Source of the DNA: Phycisphaerales bacterium
Lineage (GTDB): Bacteria > Planctomycetota > Phycisphaerae > UBA1845 > UTPLA1
DNA: 64,000 bases
Reading direction: 5' to 3'
Assembly (NCBI GenBank): GCA_022360095.1
Contig: JAKSDK010000144.1
Coordinates: 20,121 to 84,120 of the forward strand
Both the position numbers and the translations under genes were made by a program. The notes beneath the pieces were generated by a model. The model saw nothing but the letters and a program-made list of their open reading frames with translations, was not told the DNA's origin and searched no databases. Below, one piece after another: positions 35,937-44,713 of this stretch; position 1 is the stretch's first letter, and every line of letters begins with the position of its first letter.

Positions 35937-36320
35937 TCACGTATTCTTCCGCTTGAGGGTGTCTTTATCTTCTTCACCTCGTCTCTTGATGCGATCCTGG
36001 AGGTTTTTTGTATTAGAGAGTTTCTCATGAGAGAAAACAAGTGTTGAGTCACCAACACCTATTATGTCGTAGTCATCGAGTATCACTTCTGACTTGATTT
36101 GCTCGTCATTGATGTAGGTTCCATTCTCGCTATTCAGGTCTATTAAATGGTAACGCCCATCCGTTTTTTCAAACCTTACTCGTGCATGCTGTCGAGATAC
36201 CAGGTCGTCGCCGGTGATTTGCAAAGTACAGCCTTTATCTCTACCCACGACTGTATCTCTCTGACTGAGCTCACAATATCCAATCTTGTCTTTTGATTTA
36301 TAGTGATACAACCATGCCAT
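35937..36320 (-). CDS. FHA-domain protein
   Basis: From the ATG at 36320 (MAWLYHYKSKDK) 127 residues. A complete FHA domain is visible: VVGRDKGCTLQITGDDLVSRQHARV with the GR and SRQH motifs, then LIDLNSENGTYIND with the NG motif, about residues 20-95. FHA domains bind phosphothreonine. The C-terminal 30 residues are charged. The obvious partner is the Ser/Thr kinase at 37.3 kb, transcribed in the opposite direction less than 1 kb away. An upstream ATG at 36365 is possible. Confidence 0.85.
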   Translation of the reverse strand: MAWLYHYKSKDKIGYCELSQRDTVVGRDKGCTLQITGDDLVSRQHARVRFEKTDGRYHLIDLNSENGTYINDEQIKSEVILDDYDIIGVGDSTLVFSHEKLSNTKNLQDRIKRRGEEDKDTLKRKNT

Positions 36321-36757
36321 GAATTTTGACCAAGTGATTTGGTAGCCAATCAAAGTTAACGACACAAGATATCAAATTATAATAGTTCCAATCCTGTGTA
36401 AATCATCTCCTCAAATCTCATGCCGAGTCACAAAGTTCATGCGGATGTTATTCGCTACAGAGGTGCCTTTTTGAAAAAAAGATCCAGGGGAACCGCTTGT
36501 CTAAGCAAGGGGAAACTCTTTAAGGCATTGTCAAAACAAAAGTTAGGATTGTAGTCGCATGTCGAACGCATGTCTGCGGTACTACATATAGTATTTTGAA
36601 CAGCAGTAATTACTATATAATGTATAGTGTGTCCAATGATGGACGTATATCATCACAGAATTCTTCCTCTATTAGCCAGAGAGTTTGTGGTACCACGGTA
36701 CCACAAAATTTAAATAGAGCTAAATCGTCTGCTGGCGCGGTGAAAGGAGTCACTCGC
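36321..36757. other. Intergenic region with palindrome and GGGGAA motifs
   Basis: About 430 bp between divergent genes. It holds a short stem GCTT-GTCT-AAGC flanked by the motifs GGGGAACCGCT (36487-36497) and GGGGAAACTCT (36509-36519), and the perfect palindrome at 36684-36707. TATAAT at 36616-36621 is a possible -10 box. The reading frame of the next gene is open back to 36596, but its first 54 residues look unstructured. Confidence 0.5.
36684..36707. promoter_or_regulatory. 24-bp perfect palindrome upstream of 36758
   Basis: Arms TTTGTGGTACC and GGTACCACAAA (11 bp each) around AC. The size, symmetry and place (about 50 bp before the next start, 60 bp after a TATAAT box) fit a protein operator; as RNA it would be a hairpin with a two-base loop, which is unfavourable. 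Confidence 0.55.
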
Positions 36758-37114
36758 ATGTTTGGAACGACAAGTATTTCGGATTTCGTTGACAAGCTTA
36801 AAGGACGCGACCGAGTAATCTTCATTCCAAGGTCGAAGCAACGTTCTGAAGAATCCACTATTCGAGATTACATACTTTCGACGGCCAAGAAACTGAACAT
36901 CCGTATGGTTGGAATGGCACGAAGTTGCAATTGGGAAAAATATCTGGAAGGTGACTCTGATTATGTCACCTATTCCGTAATCTTCGCCAATGAACTCTCT
37001 GCCAATAGATTCCGCAACGAAGTAGATAACGACGATTCTGCACCAATTAGAGCCGCTAACCGTATTCACCTGATTGGTATCGAAAAGTATGACTTCGTTC
37101 GACAATTAGGTTGA
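36758..37114 (+). CDS. Uncharacterised 118-residue protein
   Basis: Starts at the ATG at 36758 with AAAGGAG eight bases ahead (MFGTTSISDFVDKLKGRD). The composition suggests an alpha/beta fold: RVIFIPRS strand, helix STIRDYILSTAKKLNIRMVGMAR, strand YVTYSVIFANEL, helix SANRFRNEV, strand RIHLIGIEKYDF, which could be ferredoxin-like. No motif gives a function. It lies just before the kinase gene and may share its promoter region and the palindrome at 36684. Confidence 0.6.
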   Translation: MFGTTSISDFVDKLKGRDRVIFIPRSKQRSEESTIRDYILSTAKKLNIRMVGMARSCNWEKYLEGDSDYVTYSVIFANELSANRFRNEVDNDDSAPIRAANRIHLIGIEKYDFVRQLG

Positions 37115-37269
37115 TCGCGCCTTTCATTTATCACTTATCGGACTTTTGAGAACCGAACCAAACTTTACAACGTTGCTATTTGATTATTATCATGAGTTTG
37201 TTTGTCGGGTTAGGGGCAAGAGATCAATCTAGCATTGGCGTTGAATATGGGGGACAGAAAGGATCTGCT

Positions 37270-39147
37270 ATGTCTCACGTTGATTATCGCTCTCTGATAT
37301 TCGACGATGTTAAAGTCGGCAAGTACCGTTTTAGAAAGCGAATAGGGAAGGGAGGCCACGCTGCGGTTTTCCTTGCCGAGGAACTGTTTGATAATTCACC
37401 AATACGCAAAGTAGCTATAAAGGTTTTTGCTGGTGATTTTGAAAATCGCTCGGCATTTGCCGAAATGCGCAGTGACTATGAACAGGACTTAAGACCACTT
37501 GTAGAGTTAGCGTCCGATCAAACAATTGTACAGTACTACGCTACAGATGTGTATGATATCTATGTCAGCTCTGGTAACACGGTTTACGCGAAGCATTCAG
37601 ATGATGAGGAAATTTCCTCAGAGTATTCTGCATTAACTTCGTTGTTTCTTGTAATGGAGTTCGCAGATGGCGGAGCACTTGGGCCTAACGCACCACATGA
37701 CTCTGTTTATCGACGCGAGAGAATTATCTCAGGGGCTGATCGGTCCTTCCTCGATCATCTAATTGCGGTTTGCAAGGGGCTACATGCGGCACACAATCGA
37801 GGGATTGTGCATCGAGATATTAAGCCTCAAAATCTTCTATATTTCAAATCAGACAATCGTGTGAAGATCACAGATTTTGGTGTTGCGCAGCATTTGCATA
37901 AGCCTTCGTTTGGTGTTGTCGGAACGCCACCGTATATGTCACCCGAATCCTTCGAGGCTGGAGGAGCAGACAATCCCGCAAGAGATATATACGCGCTTGG
38001 TTGCACATTCTTTGAAATTGTTACTGGACAACTGGCATTTCCAATACCGTCCGACGGAACGCGCACGCAAACTGCCAGGCGAGATATTCTTGAGCTTTAT
38101 CATCAAATACATCTCCAAACACCCCGACCTGATGCTGTTGTGAGTGCACCCGACGTAATTTCTGTTGCTTTTAGCGGTATTATTAAGCGTATGATGTCCG
38201 TGAAAACGGAGGATCGTCCTAGCCTAGATGAGGTTATTGATGTTCTTCGTAATGAAAAGAGGGGTGTTGATGATTTTCCAACAGCTATCGTCAAGGTTTC
38301 TCAGGATGTAGCACTTCCAACAGAACCAGTTTTTCACCATGGAGACAACATTAACCCACGTTTTAGATTTGACCGACTCAAGGAGCACTTATACTTCATC
38401 TTTATTCGCATGAGTTCTCGAACCGTAGCGAAAATGAGAATACTTTTTTGGTTTCTCGAAACGTATTTCAAGGACTCGTTTTCAATTTATGAAGTTTTTG
38501 GCCCCTACGATTTCATGATTAGAATCTGGTCAAATCCAGCGAAAGCTACCGTTCAGAATTTTTGCGAAAATCTTGTTAGCAACATTTTGGATGGCGTTCA
38601 GAAAAACCTACAAGTTATGGCATGTGATGACGTAATGTACCTTGGGGGGAAGACAACAGATTATGCCTATTCGCAGAAATTAGACACTAACGAAGTATTG
38701 GCTAAACTTTATGATGTACAAAGCCATAATAGCACAACAGCTAGGGAATGGCTGAATCGCAAGAAAATCTATGTAAGAAAAAAACGAGAGTCCTTTAAGG
38801 GGCAGCGAGTGAAGTGCTTTTGTCGTGTAACTATTCGCGCTGATCAAGTGTCAGCAGTTGAAAGGCAGAGCCAATATCTATTGCTTACAAAGACGATTCA
38901 AGACGCATTGCAAGATGATCTTGCGAAACTAGAAGCTTCTGTATATAAGAGACTTCACAAACCTCTGGATTGGATTGATCACGATCGCTGTGATTTCATA
39001 ATTAAGTACGTGGCTCCTCAACACACTGATGCGGTCAAGATACCAGGATTGATTCTCGCCGATTTGGAAGGGCATGCGTTTATGACATCAACACTTTTGG
39101 TAACAAAGCGATACTATGTAGAAAGTGATAGGGTGCGACCTCAATAA
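37270..39147 (+). CDS. Ser/Thr protein kinase with uncharacterised C-terminal domains
   Basis: From the ATG at 37270 (after GAAAGGA) 625 residues; an ATG at 37192 would add 26. The kinase domain is complete: RIGKGGHAAVFLAE (Gly loop), VAIKVF (Lys), HRDIKPQNLL near 181 and DFGVAQ near 202, ending near 350. No membrane helix follows. Instead there are two alpha/beta segments: YFIFIRMSSRTVAKMRILFWFLETYFKD...FGPYDFMIRIWS (about 375-440), recalling AsnC/Lrp-type ligand-binding folds, and CFCRVTIRADQVSAVERQSQ...FIIKYVAP (about 515-600). So this is a soluble kinase, probably with its own sensor. Together with the nearby FHA protein it may form a phospho-signalling or defence pair. Confidence 0.85.
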   Translation: MSHVDYRSLIFDDVKVGKYRFRKRIGKGGHAAVFLAEELFDNSPIRKVAIKVFAGDFENRSAFAEMRSDYEQDLRPLVELASDQTIVQYYATDVYDIYVSSGNTVYAKHSDDEEISSEYSALTSLFLVMEFADGGALGPNAPHDSVYRRERIISGADRSFLDHLIAVCKGLHAAHNRGIVHRDIKPQNLLYFKSDNRVKITDFGVAQHLHKPSFGVVGTPPYMSPESFEAGGADNPARDIYALGCTFFEIVTGQLAFPIPSDGTRTQTARRDILELYHQIHLQTPRPDAVVSAPDVISVAFSGIIKRMMSVKTEDRPSLDEVIDVLRNEKRGVDDFPTAIVKVSQDVALPTEPVFHHGDNINPRFRFDRLKEHLYFIFIRMSSRTVAKMRILFWFLETYFKDSFSIYEVFGPYDFMIRIWSNPAKATVQNFCENLVSNILDGVQKNLQVMACDDVMYLGGKTTDYAYSQKLDTNEVLAKLYDVQSHNSTTAREWLNRKKIYVRKKRESFKGQRVKCFCRVTIRADQVSAVERQSQYLLLTKTIQDALQDDLAKLEASVYKRLHKPLDWIDHDRCDFIIKYVAPQHTDAVKIPGLILADLEGHAFMTSTLLVTKRYYVESDRVRPQ

Positions 39148-39161
39148 CTTAGCATGTCACG

Positions 39162-41129
39162 CTAGAATGTTCGTAGGTGTGGAAAGCGCTCGCGTCGAAT
39201 CAAGTCCACCTTATTCAATATAAGCAAACCCGCTTCCCCAATTTGCCGCTCAACCTTCCCCATCGCTACCTCATCCGTCGCAACAACGAGAACCCTATCG
39301 AACCTCGACAGCAGCCCGTTCTTTACGTTTTCAACAACATTCGATTTCCCGGTTTCGACTTCGATTCCGACACGTTCGGCGCCTTTCCTGGCAAGAACGT
39401 CAACCCGCCCGCCTCGCCGGAGAGCTTCCAACTCGACCTGATAACCCTGTTCTGCAAACAGCCGGGCGTAATACCGTTTCCAATATTCATGGGCTATCGA
39501 CTCGCGAAACACGCCGCGATTGTCTTCAATGCCGAGCATTTGCTTCGCGTTTGTCGTCGGTCTTAATAGGACTTTGCGTGTCCTGCCGAGGCCGATCTCC
39601 TGGGCTTCGAGCCAACCACGTTCAACAAGCGTCTCCTTCAAACGATTGCCCTTGTCCGCGCTCAAGCCAAGTCTTATGTATCTGACCTTCACACCATCAT
39701 CCTGATGTCGTAAGACATCCTCAATGAATCGAAGTGACTCTTCGTCCAGAGTGCTATCTAAATCACGAACCTGCCGAACCTGACCGAATTCCTGATTCCA
39801 AAACCGTTTTCTCGCCGAACCTGTCGAAGAACGCTGCAAATACCGTGCGAGCACATCATCGCTCACCGAACCCTTTTGAACGTCAACGAGCGGAAACTGC
39901 ACGAGAAACGGCCTCCGCCACCGGTCCTGCAGCTTCACCACTCCCTGGCCAACAGGCAGCATGCTGAGATGACGCTTGTCCTCGTCGGAAACGAGCGAAA
40001 GCGCGGCCGCCTTGTTGATGTCGCTCGGATTCTTCTGATTCAGGCAGATACTCGTGTAGGTGTTCCCCAACGCGGCACTCGACATCAAATGAGGATGCTG
40101 GTCCACGACGACAATGCCGATTCCGATTTCCCGACACTGCCGAAGGAGTTGGTTCATCAGCGTTTCTTTCGACCGCTGCTCCTGGCGATAAAGAACGTGA
40201 TGGGCTTCTTCGATGAAAATGACCAAGCTCAGCTTCTCACGATTTCCTGACGCGAGCCTGACCGAATAAATCCAGAAACACAACAGCGGGATCAGGAATT
40301 GCTTGCTGCTCTGGTCCAGGGCATCCAGTTCGATAATCGTGTTCGAGTGCAAGAACGCATTGACAAGTTCCTGTTGAGAAACGCTGTTTCTCCCCGTGAT
40401 GTTTGCGAAGCTGATACTCTCCAACGCTCGCAACGCCGAGACTTTCCAGTTGGCAGAACGGCCTTTCGCGTCATAGTTCTCGATTTCTCGTAACGCAGCG
40501 TCCACCGTCGGAGCATGATTTTCCCGTCGATAACATGCTGAAATAGCCTTTTGCAAGAGACGCTTCGCTCCCTCGCCAAGTGTGTAAGCATCGGCCATGA
40601 CATCGACGACATGATTGGTGTAAACGTTGGACTCCAAGCCAGGAGGCACGACGAACGGGTTAAATGTGAACGGCGAAACCTGCCTGCCTGGCGTGTAAAC
40701 ATTGATTGATTTCTTGATTAGGGGAATCAGATGTCGTGCTGTCCGCTTCCAATCGAGAAAAAGAAATGGGATTTTTTTCTCAACAAGTTGCGCGAGAAGA
40801 TGAAACGTGACGTTGGTTTTCCCTGCTCCGCTCCTCCCAAAGATGGCAAGGTTTTGCAACAATTCCGATTTAGAGATGCCAGTGGGCCATTTTTCCTTTT
40901 CATAAATTACCGTGCCTAGATTGAACGTTCCTTTTGCAATGCCTTTCGATGGTAAGGAAAGAAGAAGTTTTTTTCGGAAATTGTCGAGAACGCGATTTGC
41001 TGTTTCAGCAATCTGGCGGTCAACTAGCTGTTTTGTTTCAGAGTCAACAAAGTCACGAACCCGTCGCCAGTGCTCGACTTGCTCCCGCATGAGCGGTTCG
41101 AGCTTCCGAGCGAATTTTTCGGCGTCCAT
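39162..41129 (-). CDS. HerA/VirB4-like ATPase fused to winged helix and PD-(D/E)XK nuclease-like domain
   Basis: A 655-residue protein. Walker A is at 98-105 (GRSGAGKT) and Walker B at 302-308 (LVIFIEE) with the following AHH; QLLRQCREIGIGIVVVDQHPHLM holds the sensor region. This matches the HerA/DUF87/TraG class of hexameric DNA pumps. About 470-540 resembles a winged helix (KETLVERGWLEA). The end (about 570-620), RRGGRVDVLARKGAERVGIEVETGK, has the D...ExE pattern of restriction-like nucleases. It probably handles DNA transfer or processing for a mobile element. Compare the split version at 61.2-63.3 kb. Confidence 0.85.
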   Translation of the reverse strand: MDAEKFARKLEPLMREQVEHWRRVRDFVDSETKQLVDRQIAETANRVLDNFRKKLLLSLPSKGIAKGTFNLGTVIYEKEKWPTGISKSELLQNLAIFGRSGAGKTNVTFHLLAQLVEKKIPFLFLDWKRTARHLIPLIKKSINVYTPGRQVSPFTFNPFVVPPGLESNVYTNHVVDVMADAYTLGEGAKRLLQKAISACYRRENHAPTVDAALREIENYDAKGRSANWKVSALRALESISFANITGRNSVSQQELVNAFLHSNTIIELDALDQSSKQFLIPLLCFWIYSVRLASGNREKLSLVIFIEEAHHVLYRQEQRSKETLMNQLLRQCREIGIGIVVVDQHPHLMSSAALGNTYTSICLNQKNPSDINKAAALSLVSDEDKRHLSMLPVGQGVVKLQDRWRRPFLVQFPLVDVQKGSVSDDVLARYLQRSSTGSARKRFWNQEFGQVRQVRDLDSTLDEESLRFIEDVLRHQDDGVKVRYIRLGLSADKGNRLKETLVERGWLEAQEIGLGRTRKVLLRPTTNAKQMLGIEDNRGVFRESIAHEYWKRYYARLFAEQGYQVELEALRRGGRVDVLARKGAERVGIEVETGKSNVVENVKNGLLSRFDRVLVVATDEVAMGKVERQIGEAGLLILNKVDLIRRERFPHLRTF

Positions 41130-41185
41130 TGAGCAATAGCGACTTACTCTTTTAAGAAGTTTCAGCTGTCTTGGTAATCTATTAT

Positions 41186-41563
41186 TTACTTATTAATGTG
41201 TTTATGACCAACCGTACAAATATCGTATTCAACGAATAGCTCCCCAAATTTTCTACATCCATGCGCTCCTAATAAGGAATGTGTACTGAGTTTTTGTGCG
41301 GCGTCTGTCTCGGCTAAAACTGTTGTCTGTTTTCCTCTTCTAAGCACTCTCGTGAATTCGATTGCAAACTTGGTTCCAAAACGAGGATCAGGTACTCCGT
41401 TTTTTTCAATCATGTCGAATAACGTCACATCGAACCATTCCCAATTATTCTCGTAAAGCATATTTATTGGCGGCGGGTCAGGCTGTTCTTTTAGAGCTGA
41501 TTCAATTTCTTGGCAGAGAATGAACGTGATCTCAAATTCATCATGCCGACGAACAATTTTCAT
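41186..41563 (-). CDS. Uncharacterised 125-residue protein
   Basis: The ATG at 41563 (MKIVRRHDEFEITFILCQEIESAL) is preferred; the frame stays open to 41686, but the added part is irregular. No ribosome binding site precedes it; an AT-only stretch (ATATATAT, 41584-41591) lies about 20-28 bases upstream, as at some other starts in this element. The central part LYENNWEWFDVTLFDMIEKNGVPDPRFGTKFAIEFTRVLR looks globular. Function unknown. Confidence 0.5.
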   Translation of the reverse strand: MKIVRRHDEFEITFILCQEIESALKEQPDPPPINMLYENNWEWFDVTLFDMIEKNGVPDPRFGTKFAIEFTRVLRRGKQTTVLAETDAAQKLSTHSLLGAHGCRKFGELFVEYDICTVGHKHINK

Positions 41564-41869
41564 GTATAAGAATGGTCGAAAGAATATATATGTTTTTCTT
41601 TGAACTTGGTGTGGCGAAGAGAGAGGGAGCAGATTGTTCACCGGGCAAGGGGATACGTTCGAGATAACGAGCAAATCACAATGCAATGACAGAAATATGG
41701 TGTTCTCGAAGCCGAGTCGAGTATTGTAAGCTTAAGTTCGAACGTCATTTATCAGCATGATCTGCAAAAAAATTGCTCAACTGCAACCTTCAGGGCGGGG
41801 CACGACTACAATAGCGAGTGGTTGTCGTGGAAGTCTTAGGCAGATGATTTCTTAAAGGAGGTATTTGCC
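41564..41869. other. Intergenic region before the 41870 gene
   Basis: About 300 bp, no gene supported. It holds the AT-rich box for the minus-strand gene and the strong AAAGGAGGT site (41854-41862) of the plus-strand gene. Confidence 0.5.
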
Positions 41870-42094
41870 ATGAGTACGCCAGGGTTCGATTGGTTGAAAA
41901 ATATTACGAAGGACGACGGTACGCGGGAACGCATGGAGATTGATGCGAATAACAATGTGCTGAAGAAGTACACACGTCCTAATGGGGACACCTATTCTTC
42001 GGTGCAACTGGAAAAGCAGAAAGGCGCAGATTTTCACCAGTCCATCGGACAAATTGATCCGGGAGCTGGGTTCCGTCAAATCTTTGGTGGGTAG
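41870..42094 (+). CDS. Small uncharacterised protein, 74 residues
   Basis: Preceded by the near-perfect ribosome binding site AAAGGAGGT and followed by an intrinsic terminator at 42134, so it looks like a compact single-gene transcript made at a high level. The protein is polar with repeated turn-forming sequence (KDDGTRERMEIDANNNVLKKYTRPNGDTYSSVQLEK), possibly two beta hairpins. No signal peptide, no family recognised. Confidence 0.75.
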   Translation: MSTPGFDWLKNITKDDGTRERMEIDANNNVLKKYTRPNGDTYSSVQLEKQKGADFHQSIGQIDPGAGFRQIFGG

Positions 42095-42133
42095 CCGCTA
42101 TTGGCAACACCGCTAAGAATCAGCGAAGTTCAG

Positions 42134-42166
42134 AGGCACTCATTCTAACAATGGGTGCCTTTTTTT
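42134..42166 (+). terminator. Rho-independent terminator of the 41870 gene
   Basis: Stem AGGCACTCATT / AATGGGTGCCT (one G-U pair) with loop CTAAC, followed by six T. Its right half and T-tract lie inside the 3' end of the opposing gene ending at 42145. Confidence 0.9.
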
Positions 42167-42633
42167 GTTGGTGTTAACGTCATCGAACCAGAGCTGAACG
42201 ACGGATTTTGAAATCTTATATGTGAGTGTTTTTGCAGTGACGAGCACAACCGACCATGAAGTTCCCGGAGTTCTTTTTCCTCCACAACAGCAAGCCTCCT
42301 CCGTTCCGCCTCAATCGTCAACAAGCGAGCACGAAGCATGTCTCTCTCAGCAATACGATGCTCAATGAGAGCGGGCAGCCTCGGTGTTCGCCGCATAATC
42401 TCGGTGTCGATGTAACACTCCAAACGGAGAAGATTTCGACGAAGTTTCTCATGCAGATTTCTTACGCTGTTAATCTGGCTGAGCGTCAAAGCGATCTCGC
42501 TCCGCATAATTGCTTCAACAGAATTCGTACTAGCCATCTTCTGAGAACTCGACACTATTCGCTTTGCCTTTTCCTCTAGTCTTTCCGTGAAAGTCGGCTC
42601 GCGTTTCTTCTCAATAATTCGTATTCGTCTCAT
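42145..42633 (-). CDS. Uncharacterised helical protein
   Basis: A 162-residue, Arg/Glu/Leu-rich protein that is probably almost all helix and coiled coil (TERLEEKAKRIVSSSQKM, LPALIEHRIAERDMLRARLLTIEAERRRL). The start overlaps the stop of the acetyltransferase-like gene upstream (ATGAG), so both are translated together. The last 25 residues are polar. No family recognised; small coiled-coil proteins are common in mobile-element operons. Confidence 0.7.
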   Translation of the reverse strand: MRRIRIIEKKREPTFTERLEEKAKRIVSSSQKMASTNSVEAIMRSEIALTLSQINSVRNLHEKLRRNLLRLECYIDTEIMRRTPRLPALIEHRIAERDMLRARLLTIEAERRRLAVVEEKELRELHGRLCSSLQKHSHIRFQNPSFSSGSMTLTPTKKGTHC

Positions 42634-43097
42634 GCCGCCTCCGACTTCTTTTTTTCATTCTGCAATTCCCACCGCCATTTCGGCTCATCGCAAACCGCTT
42701 GATAGTTCGTCGGCCGGTCCTTGCGATTCCACTGACCGCCGACAACCTTAGCAACCTGGCGTGCGTTCACCGCCCGCAACGAACTCCCTGATTCTTTTTG
42801 CAGCGTGTACGTGATGATTTTCTCATAACCCATGAGCTGCCCGATTTGCTTCATCCGAGCCATCAACTTCGAGCAACCGTTTGCATGTCCCGGAATCACG
42901 CAAACACGTCGCAACTCCAATGTCTTTCGATCGTTTAGCAAACGTGCAATCGGTATCCCGGCAATTCCAACACCGATGATTTTCCCATCCTGCTCGAGCC
43001 CGATTGAAAACTTGTGCGTCACAACCCGCTTGTTATGTCGATGGTGTTTCTCGACAAACTCGTTCGCTTCCTTCAAGCTGAGAGGTACGATCTTCAT
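42630..43097 (-). CDS. XF1762-family protein (GNAT-like, mobile-element associated)
   Basis: A 155-residue protein with the conserved pattern VPLSLKEANEFVEKHHRHNK, IGVGIAGIPIARLL, LELRRVCV, NGCSKLMARMKQIGQLMGYEKIITYTL and GGQWNRKDRPTNYQAVCDEPKWRWEL. This matches XF1762-type proteins of phages and plasmids, which have an acetyltransferase-like fold. Substrate unknown. It is the first gene of a minus-strand pair. Confidence 0.75.
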   Translation of the reverse strand: MKIVPLSLKEANEFVEKHHRHNKRVVTHKFSIGLEQDGKIIGVGIAGIPIARLLNDRKTLELRRVCVIPGHANGCSKLMARMKQIGQLMGYEKIITYTLQKESGSSLRAVNARQVAKVVGGQWNRKDRPTNYQAVCDEPKWRWELQNEKKKSEAA

Positions 43098-43168
43098 ACT
43101 CCCTGGACAAAAAGATCGTTAAAAGGCTTTCAACCAATTTACAGACAGGAAAGAAAACGGCCAAAGAA

Positions 43169-43390
43169 TTACTGACTTGGTTTTATCACGCCTTTTTCTT
43201 CAAGGTCATGTATCATCTCGGTCACTTTGCTCACCGGAATATGACATCGCGATGAGATTTCCTCGATTGAAAGCGAACCCTCCAACGCCTCAACAATCAG
43301 CCGCTCTTCTTCCGTCAGGGATTGAAACACTTTCTTTTCTCTCTCGGACAGTTTATCCCGGACACGCCGGCCCTTATCCGTAAATTTCAT
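43169..43390 (-). CDS. Small helix-turn-helix DNA-binding protein
   Basis: A 73-residue protein. EEERLIVEALEGSLSIEEISSRCHIPVSKVTEMIHDLEEKGVIKPS is a winged-helix-type HTH (about 28-70) preceded by a basic helical start. Its upstream region has TATATATA (43419-43426) 28 bases before the ATG and no Shine-Dalgarno, an arrangement more archaeal than bacterial. Likely a regulator of the element. Confidence 0.7.
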   Translation of the reverse strand: MKFTDKGRRVRDKLSEREKKVFQSLTEEERLIVEALEGSLSIEEISSRCHIPVSKVTEMIHDLEEKGVIKPSQ

Positions 43391-43450
43391 TTTGCCAGCA
43401 TCCGCAAGGAATCAAAGCTATATATACTTTCCCATCCCCGCCAACCACGC

Positions 43451-44026
43451 TTAAACCGGCGTGTCAGCATCACGTAAAAGCCGCTGAAACCTCTTGCCCA
43501 ACTCGGTTAATTCGTATCGAGGATGCACCTTTCTCTTCACCTTAATCTGCTGAAGAACACCGTTTTTCACAAACGGCTTGATGGCGTCGCGGACGTTGTT
43601 GGCTGACATCTTAATATTTGGATTGTGCGAGCGTGCCTTGCGTTTTATCGCGGCCGGCTGCAGCGGCTCGCTCAACGCCTTGATGATTGCCGAGCGATGC
43701 GAAAAGCAGAGCGAGCCATAGAGTTTCCAATCAATATCAGAAAACGCATGAACAAGCAGCGGCAGGCTTTGAAGTTTTCGTATTTGTTCCTGACAAGCAA
43801 CACCGAGTGGCGTAAGCCAGTACAAACGACTTCTCCTCGATTCAGGGGTAAGGCAGAAAACAACCTCCCGGCTTGAAAGCTGCAACAACGCCTGGCTGCA
43901 TCCGTCGAGTCCCATTCTCATTTGCCGAGCCAGCTGCCCGGCTGTCAACGGCTGCCGCATCCACGTCACAATTTTGCTCCGCCTCCTGCTCTTCATTATC
44001 CATTCACACACCTCACGCTCTTTCAT
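43451..44026 (-). CDS. Double winged-helix regulator-like protein
   Basis: A 191-residue protein with two HTH-like halves: about 20-70 (MRQPLTAGQLARQMRMGLDGCSQALLQLSSREVVFCL, then LYWLTPLGVACQ) and about 115-185 (IKRKARSHNPNIKMSANNVRDAIKPFVKNGVLQQI, then RYELTELGKRF). Each ends in the typical wing strand Y-x-LTxLG. This suggests a DNA-binding protein reading two sites, perhaps the element's copy or transfer control. No ribosome binding site is evident. Confidence 0.65.
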   Translation of the reverse strand: MKEREVCEWIMKSRRRSKIVTWMRQPLTAGQLARQMRMGLDGCSQALLQLSSREVVFCLTPESRRSRLYWLTPLGVACQEQIRKLQSLPLLVHAFSDIDWKLYGSLCFSHRSAIIKALSEPLQPAAIKRKARSHNPNIKMSANNVRDAIKPFVKNGVLQQIKVKRKVHPRYELTELGKRFQRLLRDADTPV

Positions 44027-44218
44027 CCATGAACATGATTATCTTGTTTATTACCGTTTGAACTGATTTGTCTGCCATTCTTTTTTCAAAATCGATGCCG
44101 TATCGAAAAAGTCCGCCCGCTATGTCTCGCGGTGATGACTCAGTTTTTTTTGAGTATCGGATGGAGTAAGCGACCGCCTAATAATCTTTGTGGCGCTCGG
44201 AACGTTATGTTGCAGCAC

Positions 44219-44237
44219 ACCGATACAGCATATCGGT
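44219..44237. promoter_or_regulatory. Operator-like palindrome
   Basis: ACCGATA-CAGCA-TATCGGT, 7-bp perfect arms with a five-base centre, between the winged-helix gene and the zinc-protein gene. It could be a protein site or RNA hairpin. Confidence 0.4.
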
Positions 44238-44257
44238 TCATTCTACATAAACGTTTG

Positions 44258-44295
44258 GTTGCACCGCATCTCCAACAACCACAAGGAGGTGCAAC
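44258..44295 (+). promoter_or_regulatory. Inverted repeat sequestering the ribosome binding site
   Basis: GTTGCACC (44258-44265) pairs with GGTGCAAC (44288-44295). The right arm includes the end of the AAGGAGGT site that serves the ATG at 44299, so the hairpin would control translation of the small zinc protein. Confidence 0.5.
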
Positions 44296-44298
44296 ACA

Positions 44299-44520
44299 AT
44301 GAAAAACCAAAACGATGACGAGACGGTCAAAGAGTGTGCAAACTGTCACCGAAAACTTGAACTGGCACACGACCTGCTCAGCGTTGAGAAAGGCGTCATC
44401 GGACCACGCGGCGTTGTGCCGCTCGGCGATCTGAAGCTGTTTTGCGATGAAGCATGCCTTGCCGCATATTTTGCCGACGAGAAAAAGGAAATCGAAAAAC
44501 TCCCTCGACGGATACCGTGA
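44299..44520 (+). CDS. Small zinc-ribbon-like protein
   Basis: A 73-residue protein with CANCHRKL near the start and FCDEACLAAYF near residue 52, giving a CxxC...CxxxC arrangement that could hold zinc, as in small MYM/TRASH-like or ribbon proteins. Strong AAGGAGGT site, partly inside an inverted repeat. It lies between element regulators and the integrase. Function unknown. Confidence 0.7.
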   Translation: MKNQNDDETVKECANCHRKLELAHDLLSVEKGVIGPRGVVPLGDLKLFCDEACLAAYFADEKKEIEKLPRRIP

Positions 44521-44713
44521 GAGAAAAAGCTAATCGGCTACAACAATCTTTAAATAGTTTAACCTCTTAGTAAGCGCTCAAGTACTAAAAATTTCCCGCG
44601 ATATGCCAAAACTGTGTTCTGTGCGGCCCGCGCATTACACACTTCTGGCATTTTCATGGGGTGTACCTGCACGTCGGTTGCTTGCATATAAGCACGACTT
44701 TTCACCCCGTACC

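Noticed and set aside
44603..44713. 37-codon N-terminal extension of the integrase
   Set aside because: Sequence looks non-native and lies across the TATA-like box; the ATG at 44714 gives a normal start.
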